Positions 8,680 through 16,909 of a stretch of 28,957 nucleotides of DNA are shown here, one piece after another. Each line of letters opens with the position of its first letter. The first letter of the stretch is position 1. The notes under the pieces are model-generated. The model did no database searches, was not told where the DNA came from, and saw nothing but the letters and a program-made list of their open reading frames with translations. Position numbers and translations under genes: made by a program. The stretch comes from JARRNJ01 sp037385045 (GTDB lineage: Bacteria; Pseudomonadota; Gammaproteobacteria; JASBUN01): contig JARRNJ010000076.1 in NCBI GenBank assembly GCA_037385045.1, positions 1 to 28,957 on the forward strand, in the 5' to 3' direction.

Positions 8680-9123
8680 TCAGCCGGCGGCCAGCATCTC
8701 ATCGATGGCCTGATTGGCCAACTGGTCGGCGCGCTCGTTCTCCGGGTGCCCGCTGTGGCCCCTCACCCAGTGCCAGTGCACCTCATGGCGCGCCACCGCG
8801 GCATCGAGCCGGCGCCAGAGATCGGCGTTCTTCACCGCCTTGCGGTCGGCGGTCTTCCAGCCGCGGCGTTTCCAGTTGCCGATCCACTCGGTGATGCCTT
8901 TCTTCACGTACTGGGAGTCGGTGGTCAGCTCGACGCGGCACCCTCGTTTCAGCGCTTCCAGCGCCATGATGGCGGCGGTCAGCTCCATGCGGTTGTTGGT
9001 GGTTTCGCGCTCGGCGCCGAACAGGCTCTTTTCGCGCCCTTTGGCGCGCAGCAGGACACCCCAGCCGCCGGGGCCGGGGTTGCCGCGGCAGGCGCCGTCG
9101 GTGAAGATTTCAACCCGCTCCAT
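8680..9123 (-). CDS. rnhA: Ribonuclease HI
   Basis: A 147-residue enzyme that degrades the RNA strand of RNA:DNA hybrids such as R-loops and primers. All catalytic residues are visible: D9 in IFTDGACRGNPGPGGW, E47 in NNRMELTAA, D69 in TTDSQYVKKG, and H123 and D133 in RGHSGHPENERADQLA. The length is close to E. coli (155). The ATG at 9123 overlaps the end of the upstream methyltransferase gene by 14 nt, so the two are probably cotranscribed. Confidence 0.97.
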   Translation of the reverse strand: MERVEIFTDGACRGNPGPGGWGVLLRAKGREKSLFGAERETTNNRMELTAAIMALEALKRGCRVELTTDSQYVKKGITEWIGNWKRRGWKTADRKAVKNADLWRRLDAAVARHEVHWHWVRGHSGHPENERADQLANQAIDEMLAAG

Positions 9124-9883
9124 CGTGCTCGCACCTCCTGGCCGCCGGGTCGACCAGTCCGACCCGGGCGCGGCGCGGGCGCCAGCGCGGCTTGATGGGG
9201 GTCATGGCCATGACCTTTTTGCGCGCCAGCAGCACGTAGGCGCCGCCCAGCAACGGCCAGCCCCTGTGTGCGCCGCGCTCCTTGAACTGGAGCCGCTGCA
9301 GCAGCCCCTGGCGTTCCGCCGGGGGGCGGAACACGATGGGATGACAGGCGACGATCTCGAATCCCAGCACTTTGAGCCAATCCTTGACCCGGGCCGCACT
9401 CAGAAAGCGGCCGTCCCACGGCACCCGCCCCCGGCGGCGGCGAAACAACCGCCGCAAGCCCCACAGGCCGCGGGGGTTGAACCCCAGCACCACCAGGTGG
9501 CCTTCCGGGACCAGGGTGCGTTCGGCCTCCCGCAGCACTTGACGCGGATCAGGGGAAAACTCCAGCGTGTGGTGCAAAATCAATGCATCCAGCGTGTAGG
9601 AAGTGATTGGCAGGGCCCCGGGCTCACCGCTGAACATCGCCTGGTCGTCACCGGCCGGCGGTCCCACGCACATGACGGCCCGGTGCAGGATGCGGCTGGC
9701 GGAAAACAGGCTGTGGGTCGCAAATCCGACCTGGATCAGATGGTAGCCGAACAGGTCCGGGAGCAGGCGGTCGAGTTCCGCTTGTTCGTCGGCTGCCACC
9801 AGCTGCCCCAGGGGGCGGCCATACCAGTCGCGCAGCGCGCGGCTTGCCTCATGCTCTGTCAGGGAAGGAACTCCGCGCTTCAT
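9110..9883 (-). CDS. Class I SAM-dependent methyltransferase (YafS-like)
   Basis: A 257-residue protein resembling the uncharacterised YafS family, which sits beside rnhA in E. coli. The region LDALILHHTLEFSPDPRQVL followed by EAERTLVPEGHLVVLGFNP is the methyltransf_11-type signature of class I methyltransferases. The acidic SAM-contacting segment near the N-terminus (LDRLLPDLFGYHLIQVG) is less typical, so cofactor binding is inferred from the family. The start at 9883 follows GGAGG at good spacing. The substrate is unknown. gloB, the usual neighbour between this gene and mltD in E. coli, is absent here. Confidence 0.85.
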   Translation of the reverse strand: MKRGVPSLTEHEASRALRDWYGRPLGQLVAADEQAELDRLLPDLFGYHLIQVGFATHSLFSASRILHRAVMCVGPPAGDDQAMFSGEPGALPITSYTLDALILHHTLEFSPDPRQVLREAERTLVPEGHLVVLGFNPRGLWGLRRLFRRRRGRVPWDGRFLSAARVKDWLKVLGFEIVACHPIVFRPPAERQGLLQRLQFKERGAHRGWPLLGGAYVLLARKKVMAMTPIKPRWRPRRARVGLVDPAARRCEHDGAG

Positions 9884-9961
9884 GCGAAACCTCCGGCACA
9901 GAATACCACAGGGCCGGTGCGCGGCCGACTGTGAACCGGTTCAAACTTTAGCGGCTCGCGG

Positions 9962-9991
9962 TTCAAATGCACCATGGCGTGCCGTTATAAA
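9962..9991 (+). promoter_or_regulatory. Possible mltD promoter
   Basis: TTCAAA (9962-9967), an 18-nt spacer and TATAAA (9986-9991). It would give a leader of about 165 nt before the mltD ATG. A second AT-rich hexamer, TATAGA at 9995-10000, lacks a -35 partner. The region 9884-10165 holds no other gene I can support. Confidence 0.35.
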
Positions 9992-10165
9992 AGGTATAGA
10001 GCAGCGGGTTTACGCGGCTGCTCACCATTCGGTACGATAGCGACCCATGGGGGCGCTGGCGGAAGGGCAGGCGCTTATGCCCGGGTGGCGGGCCGTGGTA
10101 CGGGCCGCATCTGCTGTGGTCCGGCGACGTCGGCACCGAAGAACAAGAAGCGGAAACAACGACCA

Positions 10166-11248
10166 ATGAGATTTTCAGCCATCGCAGTTCTGGCCATCGT
10201 GGGGCTTACCGGCTGCAGCGTACTGCAGCCACACCCGAACCAGGTCACCCCCGCATCCGCCACCGCAGCAGCGCCCGGCAACCCGCCGGCCGCGGCCGCG
10301 GCAGGCCCCCAGGCCGCGTCGCCTGCAGCGCCGGCGCCGGAGGCAGCGGGAGCTTGCATCCAGGCCCCTGGCCCGGCTGCTGCCGTAGCTGCGGCGGCAA
10401 TCGCGCCCCAGGCCGCACCGCCGCAGGCCGCGGCGCCACCGCCGCCGCAGACCGTCTGGCAGCGCCTGCGCCGCGGCTTCCGCCTACCCGACTACGACAA
10501 TCCGCGGGTACGGACCCAGCTGCAGTGGTACGCCAACCACCAGGAGTACCTGAAGCGGGTCATGGACCGGGCCGAGCCGTTTCTGTACATGATCACCCAG
10601 CAGGTGGAAAAGCGCGGCATGCCGAGCGAAATCGCGCTGCTGCCGGTGGTGGAGAGCGCGTTTCAGCCGTTCGCCTATTCCCACGGCCGGGCCGCCGGCA
10701 TCTGGCAGTTCATCCCCTCCACAGGCCGCCTCTACGGCCTGAAGCAGAACTGGTGGTATGACGGGCGCCGCGATGTAGTGGCCTCGACCGACGCGGCGCT
10801 GGACTACCTGGACAAGCTGGACAAGCAATTCAACGGCGACTGGCTGCTGGCTCTCGCCGCCTACAACTCGGGCGAAGGCACTGTCGCCAGCGCCGTGGCC
10901 CGCAACCGGCGCAGGCATATCCCCACCGACTTCTGGTCGCTGCGGCTGCCGCAGGAAACGGAAAGCTACGCCCCGAAGCTGCTCGCCATCGCCGCCATCA
11001 TCAAAAATCCGCAGAAATACGGCATCCAGCTGAAACCCATTCCCAACAAGCCCCAGGTGGCGCTGGTCGACGTCGGCTCCCAGATCGACCTGGCGCTGGC
11101 GGCAGACATGGCCGGGATCTCCATCGAGGAAATGTACCGCCTCAACCCGGGGTTCAACCGTTGGGCTACGGACCCGAGGGGTCCCTACCGGCTGCTGGTA
11201 CCGGTCGACAAGAAAGAGCGCTTCACCGGCTGCGCGGCAACCGGATAG
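10166..11248 (+). CDS. mltD: Membrane-bound lytic murein transglycosylase D, LysM tail lost by frame break
   Basis: An outer-membrane lipoprotein that cleaves peptidoglycan glycan strands to 1,6-anhydro products. The lipoprotein signal MRFSAIAVLAIVGLTGC has its lipobox cysteine at residue 17. A long Ala/Pro-rich linker follows to about residue 95. The SLT domain has catalytic E163 in VVESAFQPFAYSHGRAAG and the motifs IWQFIPSTGRLYGL and ALAAYNSGEGTV. The frame ends at residue 360, shortly after GPYRLLVPVDKKERF, where family members continue into LysM modules. Those modules are present downstream in another frame (11221-11745). I chose the ATG at 10166 because it creates the lipoprotein signal; the open upstream part is not protein-like. 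The catalytic half is intact and could still be active. Confidence 0.9.
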   Translation: MRFSAIAVLAIVGLTGCSVLQPHPNQVTPASATAAAPGNPPAAAAAGPQAASPAAPAPEAAGACIQAPGPAAAVAAAAIAPQAAPPQAAAPPPPQTVWQRLRRGFRLPDYDNPRVRTQLQWYANHQEYLKRVMDRAEPFLYMITQQVEKRGMPSEIALLPVVESAFQPFAYSHGRAAGIWQFIPSTGRLYGLKQNWWYDGRRDVVASTDAALDYLDKLDKQFNGDWLLALAAYNSGEGTVASAVARNRRRHIPTDFWSLRLPQETESYAPKLLAIAAIIKNPQKYGIQLKPIPNKPQVALVDVGSQIDLALAADMAGISIEEMYRLNPGFNRWATDPRGPYRLLVPVDKKERFTGCAATG

Positions 11249-11745
11249 TGGCTGGCCACCACCTCATCATCCCGGTCGCCCGGCGTGCATTTTCCAGCTA
11301 TGAGCTCAGCGCCCTGCAGCGCCGCAAATCCCTGCGACAGGCCCGGAGTGGGCGCAAGACCATCCATGTGGTGCGCCGCGGCGACACCTTCTGGGATCTC
11401 TCGCGACGCTACAAGGTGCCGGTGCGGAAACTGGCCAAATGGAACGGCATGTCGCCCAAGGATTACCTGAAGCCCGGAGAGAAGCTGGTGATCTGGGGCC
11501 GGGCCCACGTCCAGCCGGCGGTCTATCATCCGCCAGCGCGGGGCTCAGCGCCGCTGGCGGCAATGGTGCGCCCGATCCGTTACGTGGTGCGCGCCGGCGA
11601 CTCCCTGGCTCGTATCGCCCGGCGTTTCAGCGTCAGCATCGCCCAGCTGTGTAAATGGAACCGGCTGGACGCCGACAACTATTTGCAGCCAGGCCAGCAT
11701 CTGACCCTGTACGTGGACGTCACCGCCCAGGCCGACAGCAGCTGA
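11221..11745 (+). pseudogene. mltD: Out-of-frame C-terminal LysM region of mltD
   Basis: In a frame different from the preceding mltD frame, the sequence reads LRGNRIVAGHHLIIPV, which looks like the tail end of a LysM-type module. Two full LysM modules follow: HVVRRGDTFWDLSRRY with WNGMSPKDYLKPGEKL (about 11356-11500), and YVVRAGDSLARIARRF with WNRLDADNYLQPGQHL (about 11575-11715). LysM binds peptidoglycan and normally ends MltD. There is no ribosome site or signal peptide for independent expression. The first LysM appears to lack its front half, so the lesion looks like a deletion of tens of codons near 11215 that also shifts the frame. A simple indel is the alternative. Confidence 0.8.
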
Positions 11746-11762
11746 GCAGGAGCGGATTGGAT

Positions 11763-11798
11763 GTAGGGTGCGTTCGACGCCGCAGGCGGCAACGCACC
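11763..11798. repeat. Dispersed GTAGGGTGCGTT palindromic repeat
   Basis: Arms GGTGCGTT (11767-11774) and AACGCACC (11791-11798) flank CGACGCCGCAGGCGGC. This is a common intergenic element class in proteobacteria, related in its GTAGGG start to the one at 29-60. It lies between the convergent mltD remnant and the aminotransferase gene. Confidence 0.6.
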
Positions 11799-11844
11799 GC
11801 CCGGCGGATGCGTCACCGACTGGGACCGGCGCCCGCGCCGCAGG

Positions 11845-13035
11845 TCAATTGAGTTCGTAAGCGGCGCGGGCTGCGGCAACGCCCTTACCGGCGTCGATCT
11901 CGGCTCCCACCGAACTCAATATCGCGTCCAACGCCCCAAGGCACAACAGCACGTTGGTGCGATTGGCCGCATAGCCCATCAAGCCGATGCGCCACACCTT
12001 GCCGGCCAGATCACCCAGGCCGGCCCCGATCTCCAAATTGTATTCCTGCAGCAGCCAGCCGCGTATCTGGGCGTCGTCCGCGCCTGCCGGGATGGTAACG
12101 GCATTGAGCTGGGGCAGCCGCCATTGCTCGTCCACCACGAAGTTCAGGCCCATGGCCTCGATACCTGCGCGCAGCGCCCGATGGTGGTAGGCGTGACGCG
12201 CCCAGGCGTTCTCCAACCCCTCCTCGCGCAGGATCACCAGCGCTTCGTGCAGTGCATACAGCGTATTGATGGGGGCGGTGTGGTGATAGGCACGTTTGGT
12301 ACCGGCGCCCCAATAGCCCATCACCAGGTTGAGGTCCTGGAACCAACTCTGGACCGGCGTCTTGCGTGACCGGACGACCTGTTGGGCGCGCTCGTTGAAG
12401 CTGACCGGCGACAGGCCGGGAACGCAGGACAAGCACTTCTGGGTGCCGGAATAGATGGCATCGATGCCCCATTCGTCGACCTTCACCGGAACGCCTCCCA
12501 GTGAGGTGACGGCATCGACGATGGTCAGGCAGTCGTGGGCGTGGGCCAGTTCCACCAGCGTCTTGGCGTCGGACAGGGCGCCGGTGGAGGTCTCGGCATG
12601 CACGAAAGCCACCAGCTTGGCATCGGGATGCTGCTTGAGCGCGTCTTCGAGCTTCTGCGGATCCACCGGGGCGCCCCAGGCATCGTCCACCACCACGGCC
12701 GTACCGCCCGCGCGTTCCACGTTTTCCCTGATGCGACCGCCGAAAACACCGTTACGGCACACGATGACCTTGTCGCCTGGCTCGACCAGATTCACCACGC
12801 AGGTTTCCATGCCCGCCGAGCCCGGCGCGGACACCGGCAGCGTCAGCTCGTTCCGGGTCTGGAAGGCATACTGGAGCAGCTCCTTAAGCTCATCCATCAT
12901 AGCCACGAACACCGGGTCCAAATGTCCGATGGTGGGCCGGGACATGGCTTCCAGGATCCGCGGATCGACGTCCGTAGGACCGGGCCCCATCAGCGTACGG
13001 CGCGGCGGGTGAAACGACGTGATGCTGCTACTCAT
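11845..13035 (-). CDS. Class V aminotransferase (alanine/serine--glyoxylate type)
   Basis: A 396-residue PLP-dependent enzyme of the AGXT/SgaA family, which typically transfers an amino group from alanine or serine to glyoxylate. The N-terminal LMGPGPTDVDPRILEAM and the block PGSAGMETCVVNLVEPGDKV are characteristic. D174 in TIVDAVTSLGG and PLP-binding K200 in IYSGTQKCLSC are present. The C-terminus contains RIGLMGYAANRTNVLLCLGA. The length is normal. The gene stands alone with its own promoter candidate at 13119-13147, so it is probably not part of the ABC importer unit upstream. Which amino donor is preferred cannot be read from the sequence. Confidence 0.92.
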   Translation of the reverse strand: MSSSITSFHPPRRTLMGPGPTDVDPRILEAMSRPTIGHLDPVFVAMMDELKELLQYAFQTRNELTLPVSAPGSAGMETCVVNLVEPGDKVIVCRNGVFGGRIRENVERAGGTAVVVDDAWGAPVDPQKLEDALKQHPDAKLVAFVHAETSTGALSDAKTLVELAHAHDCLTIVDAVTSLGGVPVKVDEWGIDAIYSGTQKCLSCVPGLSPVSFNERAQQVVRSRKTPVQSWFQDLNLVMGYWGAGTKRAYHHTAPINTLYALHEALVILREEGLENAWARHAYHHRALRAGIEAMGLNFVVDEQWRLPQLNAVTIPAGADDAQIRGWLLQEYNLEIGAGLGDLAGKVWRIGLMGYAANRTNVLLCLGALDAILSSVGAEIDAGKGVAAARAAYELN

Positions 13036-13118
13036 GTATACCTCGACTGTAATTCAGAGATTCAGGCACGCCGTTGCAGCGTGAAACGGGATTCGCGGAG
13101 GCGGCGTCAAGAAGCGGA

Positions 13119-13147
13119 ATGATATCAAATATCGCACCTGTTGAAAA
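13119..13147 (-). promoter_or_regulatory. Candidate promoter of the aminotransferase gene
   Basis: Minus strand: TTTTCA (13147-13142), a 17-nt spacer, then TATCAT (13124-13119) preceded by TGA, an extended -10. A T7 run following GGGGGTA at about 13148-13154 on the same strand could also be part of a terminator for the upstream ABC genes, since AATACCCC and GGGGTATT are complementary across about 65 nt. That reading is weaker. Confidence 0.45.
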
Positions 13148-13270
13148 AAATACCCCCACGCCCGCGCACTGTTTACCCATGTCACGATCGGACGCAAAGA
13201 CCGCCAATTCAAGCAATTACGGGGTATTGCCCGGCCTGCCGTCGGACCCGAGCTTGGCGCGCATGGCGCA

Positions 13271-15280
13271 CTACAGATAGAGAAAACAGCGCGTACTGTG
13301 CTCGCCGCCGGTGCTCTCCGGGTAACGTTCGCGGCACACCGGCATGGCTTCCGGGCACCGTGGGTGGAAATGGCAGCCAGTGGGCGGATTGCTGGGCGAG
13401 GGAATGTCCCCGGCCACGCGAATGACCGCGGTCTGCTTCGCCGCGTCGATGACCGGAATAGCCGACAGTAGCGCGCGGGTATAAGGATGCTTGGGCCGGT
13501 TGAGCACGTCGTCCACCGGGCCGTGCTCGACGATCCGGCCCAGGTACATTACCGCCACTTCATGGGCCAGGTAGGCCACCACCGACAGGTCGTGGGTGAT
13601 GAACAGATAGGACAGCCCCATCTCGTCCTGTAACCTTTTGAGTAAATTTAGAATTTGCGCCTGAACCGAGACGTCCAGGGCGCTGGTGGGTTCGTCGCAC
13701 ACGATCAGTTTGGGATCCACCGCCAGGGCCCGGGCGACGCAGATGCGCTGGCGCTGGCCGCCGGAGAACTCGTGCGGGTAACGGGTGCGCATCTCCGCTG
13801 ACAATCCCACCTGCTCGAGCAATTGGGTCACCCGGGCGGCGCGCTGGGCGCGGTCCTGGACGATGGACTGGGCGAGCATCCCCTCTTCGATAATGTCGCC
13901 GACGCGCATGCGCGGGTTCATGGACGAATACGGGTCCTGGAAGATGATCTGGAAATCCGAGCGCCGCCGGCGCAACGCCTCCCCCCGCAGACTGCCCAAG
14001 TCGGTATTCTCGAACCGGACGCTGCCGCGCGTGTAATCGCGCAGCAGCTGCAGGATACCCTTGCCGACCGTGGTCTTGCCGCAGCCCGACTCCCCCACCA
14101 GCGCGAGGGTGCGCCCGGCGTGCAGGCGCAGCGACACCCCGTCGACCGCGTAAACGTAACCGGCCGCACGCAGGAACAGACCCTTGCGAATCGGGAAATG
14201 GACCTTGAGGTCGGCGACCTCGAGCAGCTCGTGGCCGTTGGCCGGTGATGTGCCGCCGACACGGGCGGTGGCCGCCGCCGGCCGGGTGCGTTCGCCGCTG
14301 CCGGCGAAGCGGCCATCGTACAGATGGCAGCGCACGCCGCGGCTGTCATCCATCCCCGTCCACACCGGCACCACCTCCCGGCACGGCCTCCAGGCGAAGT
14401 CGCAGCGGGGCTCAAAGCGGCAGGCGGTGAACTCCTGCGCCAGTGACGGCACCGAGCCGGGTATCACCTCCAGCGCTCCACTGCGCTTTTCCATGCTGGG
14501 TAGCGATTCGAACAGTTTGCGGCTGTAGGGATGGCGCGGATCGGCAAAGAAACTGGCGCGGTCGGCCTGCTCGACGATTTCGCCGGCATACATCACCGCC
14601 ACATGGTCGGCCATGTTGGCCACCACCCCCAGGTCGTGGGTGATGAGCAGCACCGCCATGCCCATCTTGCGCTGCAGGTCCTTCAGCAGTTCCAGCACCT
14701 GGGCCTGAATGGTCACGTCCAGGGCCGTGGTGGGTTCGTCGGCGATGAGCAAATCCGGTTCCCCCGCCAGGGCGATGGCAATCATCACCCGTTGCTTCAT
14801 GCCGCCGGACATCTGATGGGGATACTCGCTAAAGCGCCGTTCCGGGTCCGGGATGCCCACCGCATTGAGCAGCTCCAGCACCCGCCGACGCTCGGCAACG
14901 CCTTTCAGGCGCTTGTGCCGGCGCAGCGACTCACCGATCTGCTCGCCGACGGTGAGCACCGGATTGAGCGAGGTCATGGGCTCCTGGAAGATCATGGCGA
15001 TGCGCGCGCCGCGCACGTTGCGCATGGCCGTTTCCGAATAGGCGGTGAGGTCCGCGCCGTCCAGGTACACGTGACCGTCCACCACGCGCCCCGCCGGCTT
15101 CGGCACCAGCCCCATGATCGAGAGCGCGGTCATGGACTTGCCGCAGCCGGATTCGCCCAGCAGGGCGAAGGTCTCGCCGCGGGCGATGCGGAAACTGACG
15201 CCGTCGACCGCGCGCACGGGCCCGCCGCCGCTGTCGATCCAGGTCTTCAGATTGTGGACATGCAATAACGTGTCGTTCAT
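13271..15280 (-). CDS. Oligopeptide-type ABC importer, fused double ATP-binding protein
   Basis: 669 residues holding two complete ATPase cassettes in tandem, as in YejF-like proteins and equivalent to DppD plus DppF. Cassette 1 has Walker A GESGCGKS at 42-49, signature MSGGMKQ at about 157-163 and Walker B LLIADEP at 177-183. Cassette 2, from about residue 350, has Walker A GESGCGKT at 396-403, signature FSGGQRQR at 505-512 and Walker B LIVCDEP at 525-531. Each half ends in the cysteine-bearing oligopeptide-transporter extension (C287, C293, C300, C318 in the first; CHFHPRCPEAMPVC in the second). It should drive import through the two permeases encoded upstream. The start at 15280 has only a weak GGCGG ribosome site. 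A 120-nt gap with no evident feature separates it from the permease gene. Confidence 0.94.
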   Translation of the reverse strand: MNDTLLHVHNLKTWIDSGGGPVRAVDGVSFRIARGETFALLGESGCGKSMTALSIMGLVPKPAGRVVDGHVYLDGADLTAYSETAMRNVRGARIAMIFQEPMTSLNPVLTVGEQIGESLRRHKRLKGVAERRRVLELLNAVGIPDPERRFSEYPHQMSGGMKQRVMIAIALAGEPDLLIADEPTTALDVTIQAQVLELLKDLQRKMGMAVLLITHDLGVVANMADHVAVMYAGEIVEQADRASFFADPRHPYSRKLFESLPSMEKRSGALEVIPGSVPSLAQEFTACRFEPRCDFAWRPCREVVPVWTGMDDSRGVRCHLYDGRFAGSGERTRPAAATARVGGTSPANGHELLEVADLKVHFPIRKGLFLRAAGYVYAVDGVSLRLHAGRTLALVGESGCGKTTVGKGILQLLRDYTRGSVRFENTDLGSLRGEALRRRRSDFQIIFQDPYSSMNPRMRVGDIIEEGMLAQSIVQDRAQRAARVTQLLEQVGLSAEMRTRYPHEFSGGQRQRICVARALAVDPKLIVCDEPTSALDVSVQAQILNLLKRLQDEMGLSYLFITHDLSVVAYLAHEVAVMYLGRIVEHGPVDDVLNRPKHPYTRALLSAIPVIDAAKQTAVIRVAGDIPSPSNPPTGCHFHPRCPEAMPVCRERYPESTGGEHSTRCFLYL

Positions 15281-15400
15281 GAATTACCGCCGCAGTCGCC
15301 GCCCGACGCCGGCCTGCTCCATCGCCCAATCACGCGCACCGTCGCCACCCACACCGCCGTTCCCGAGATGACCAAACCCGGTGCAGCGAGGATTTACCAT

Positions 15401-16909
15401 CTAGCCCTGCTCCCGAAGCCGCGGATCGAACGCGTCACGCACCGCGTCCGCAAACAGATTGGCCGCCAGCACCAGCGCCAGCATGAACACGAAGGCAGCG
15501 GCCAGAGACCACCATACCATCGGCTCGCGCGCCATCTCCAGGCGGGCGCTGTTGATCATGTTACCCCAACTGATGGTCGAAGGGTCGACGCCGACGCCGA
15601 CGTACGACAACACCGCTTCGGCCAGCACCAGCCCGCTGAAGTCCAGCACGACCATGATCAAAACAATATGCATGACATTGGGCAGGATATGATTCGTGAT
15701 GATCTTGATGTGACGCACCCCGAAAGCGGTGGCCGCCTCGATGTAGTCCATTTCCCGCAGCTTCAGGGTTTCGCCGCGCAACAGGCGGCACAGGCCGGTC
15801 CAACTGGTGATGCCGAGAATGACGCACAACGCCAGCAGGCGCAGGTCCGCGCGACCGGTCCCGGTCTGGAATAAGCCGGGATGGTTGGCGATATAGACCT
15901 GGATGGAAAGGATCGCCGCCGCGATCAGCAACACCCCAGGAATCGAGTTCAAGGTCGTGTAGATGTACTGGATCAGGTCATCCACCCAACCCTTGAAATA
16001 GCCCGCGGCGACGCCGAGGAAAATGGCGAACGGCAGCATCACCAGGGTGGACAGCGTGCCGATGACCAGCCCGGTGCGGATGCTCTTGACGGCCAGATAA
16101 AACACGTCGTTGCCGACCTTGTCGGTGCCGAACACGTGGTAGTGCACGGACAGGTGCGCCATGATAACCATCAACAGGATAATCACCAGCGCCGTGTACA
16201 AAGCCACGTGCCACGGCAGTTCCGTCTTGCCCCGAAGCACCCGACCGACGGCGGCCCCCAGCCCGCCGCCATGGCGCCGGGCCTGCACCGCGGCGATCAT
16301 GCCCACCAGGAGCAGCCAGACCGCGAGCCCCTGGGGCAGCGCCCGCAGCACGGTGTGCGCAATGTCCGGCAGTTCCTGGGTCCGCGGGTCGCTCAGCTGG
16401 GCGCCGCCGTACTCGAGGCGCGGATAGATGCGCCGCACCTTGCCGTCGGGCATGGTTTCGGCCTCCTTGGTGTAGAGACGCGTGGCAAACGGCGCCGAAT
16501 AGGTCTGCTCGATATGGGTTCGCAAGGGGGTGGCGATGATATCGAAGACACTCAGCACCTGCACCGAGTAGTCCACCCGGCCGCTGTCGTCGTGCGCCGG
16601 CAGCGGCTCGCGAAAGTGCACCGAGTCGAGCAACCCAACGATGACGTAGGCGCTCAACACCACCAACGCCGCCATGGCGAGCCGCCCGCGCAATACCCGC
16701 AGCCACGGCAGCCGCAGGTGCTCCTGGCGGCGGATGTAGGCTGCCATGAAGATGAACACCGCCACCAGCAGATAGAGCAGCAGGTCCGTGGACAGATAGA
16801 CCGGCTTCACCCCCGCCGCCCCCGGCCACAGCGCCAGCAGCGCGGCGATGCCGACCACCACCAGCGCCGGCACCAGCCACCAGGGCCCGTGGTTGCGTGC
16901 GCGCGTCAT
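15401..16909 (-). CDS. ABC importer permease, DppC/OppC-like with large extra N-terminal module
   Basis: 502 residues, far longer than the roughly 300 usual for OppC/DppC. The classical core begins near residue 260 (FGTDKVGNDVFY) and contains GYFKGWVDDLIQYIYTTLNS. The EAA-type coupling loop is at about 388-410 (MDYIEAATAFGVRHIKIITN). Before it are helices at about 11-28, 43-59 and 78-95. A polar, probably periplasmic, segment of about 90 residues (97-187) follows, then two more helices at about 188-210 and 233-254. Its ATG overlaps the stop of the upstream permease (ATGA), showing translational coupling. The extra module is not a domain I recognise. There is no sign of a frame error, because the whole stretch is hydrophobic and protein-like. 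Confidence 0.93.
   Translation of the reverse strand: MTRARNHGPWWLVPALVVVGIAALLALWPGAAGVKPVYLSTDLLLYLLVAVFIFMAAYIRRQEHLRLPWLRVLRGRLAMAALVVLSAYVIVGLLDSVHFREPLPAHDDSGRVDYSVQVLSVFDIIATPLRTHIEQTYSAPFATRLYTKEAETMPDGKVRRIYPRLEYGGAQLSDPRTQELPDIAHTVLRALPQGLAVWLLLVGMIAAVQARRHGGGLGAAVGRVLRGKTELPWHVALYTALVIILLMVIMAHLSVHYHVFGTDKVGNDVFYLAVKSIRTGLVIGTLSTLVMLPFAIFLGVAAGYFKGWVDDLIQYIYTTLNSIPGVLLIAAAILSIQVYIANHPGLFQTGTGRADLRLLALCVILGITSWTGLCRLLRGETLKLREMDYIEAATAFGVRHIKIITNHILPNVMHIVLIMVVLDFSGLVLAEAVLSYVGVGVDPSTISWGNMINSARLEMAREPMVWWSLAAAFVFMLALVLAANLFADAVRDAFDPRLREQG

Noticed and set aside
9894..9908. Extended -10 (TGGTATTCT) upstream of the YafS-like gene
   Set aside because: Transcription would start inside or at the ribosome site, leaving almost no leader, and there is no -35; too weak to list.
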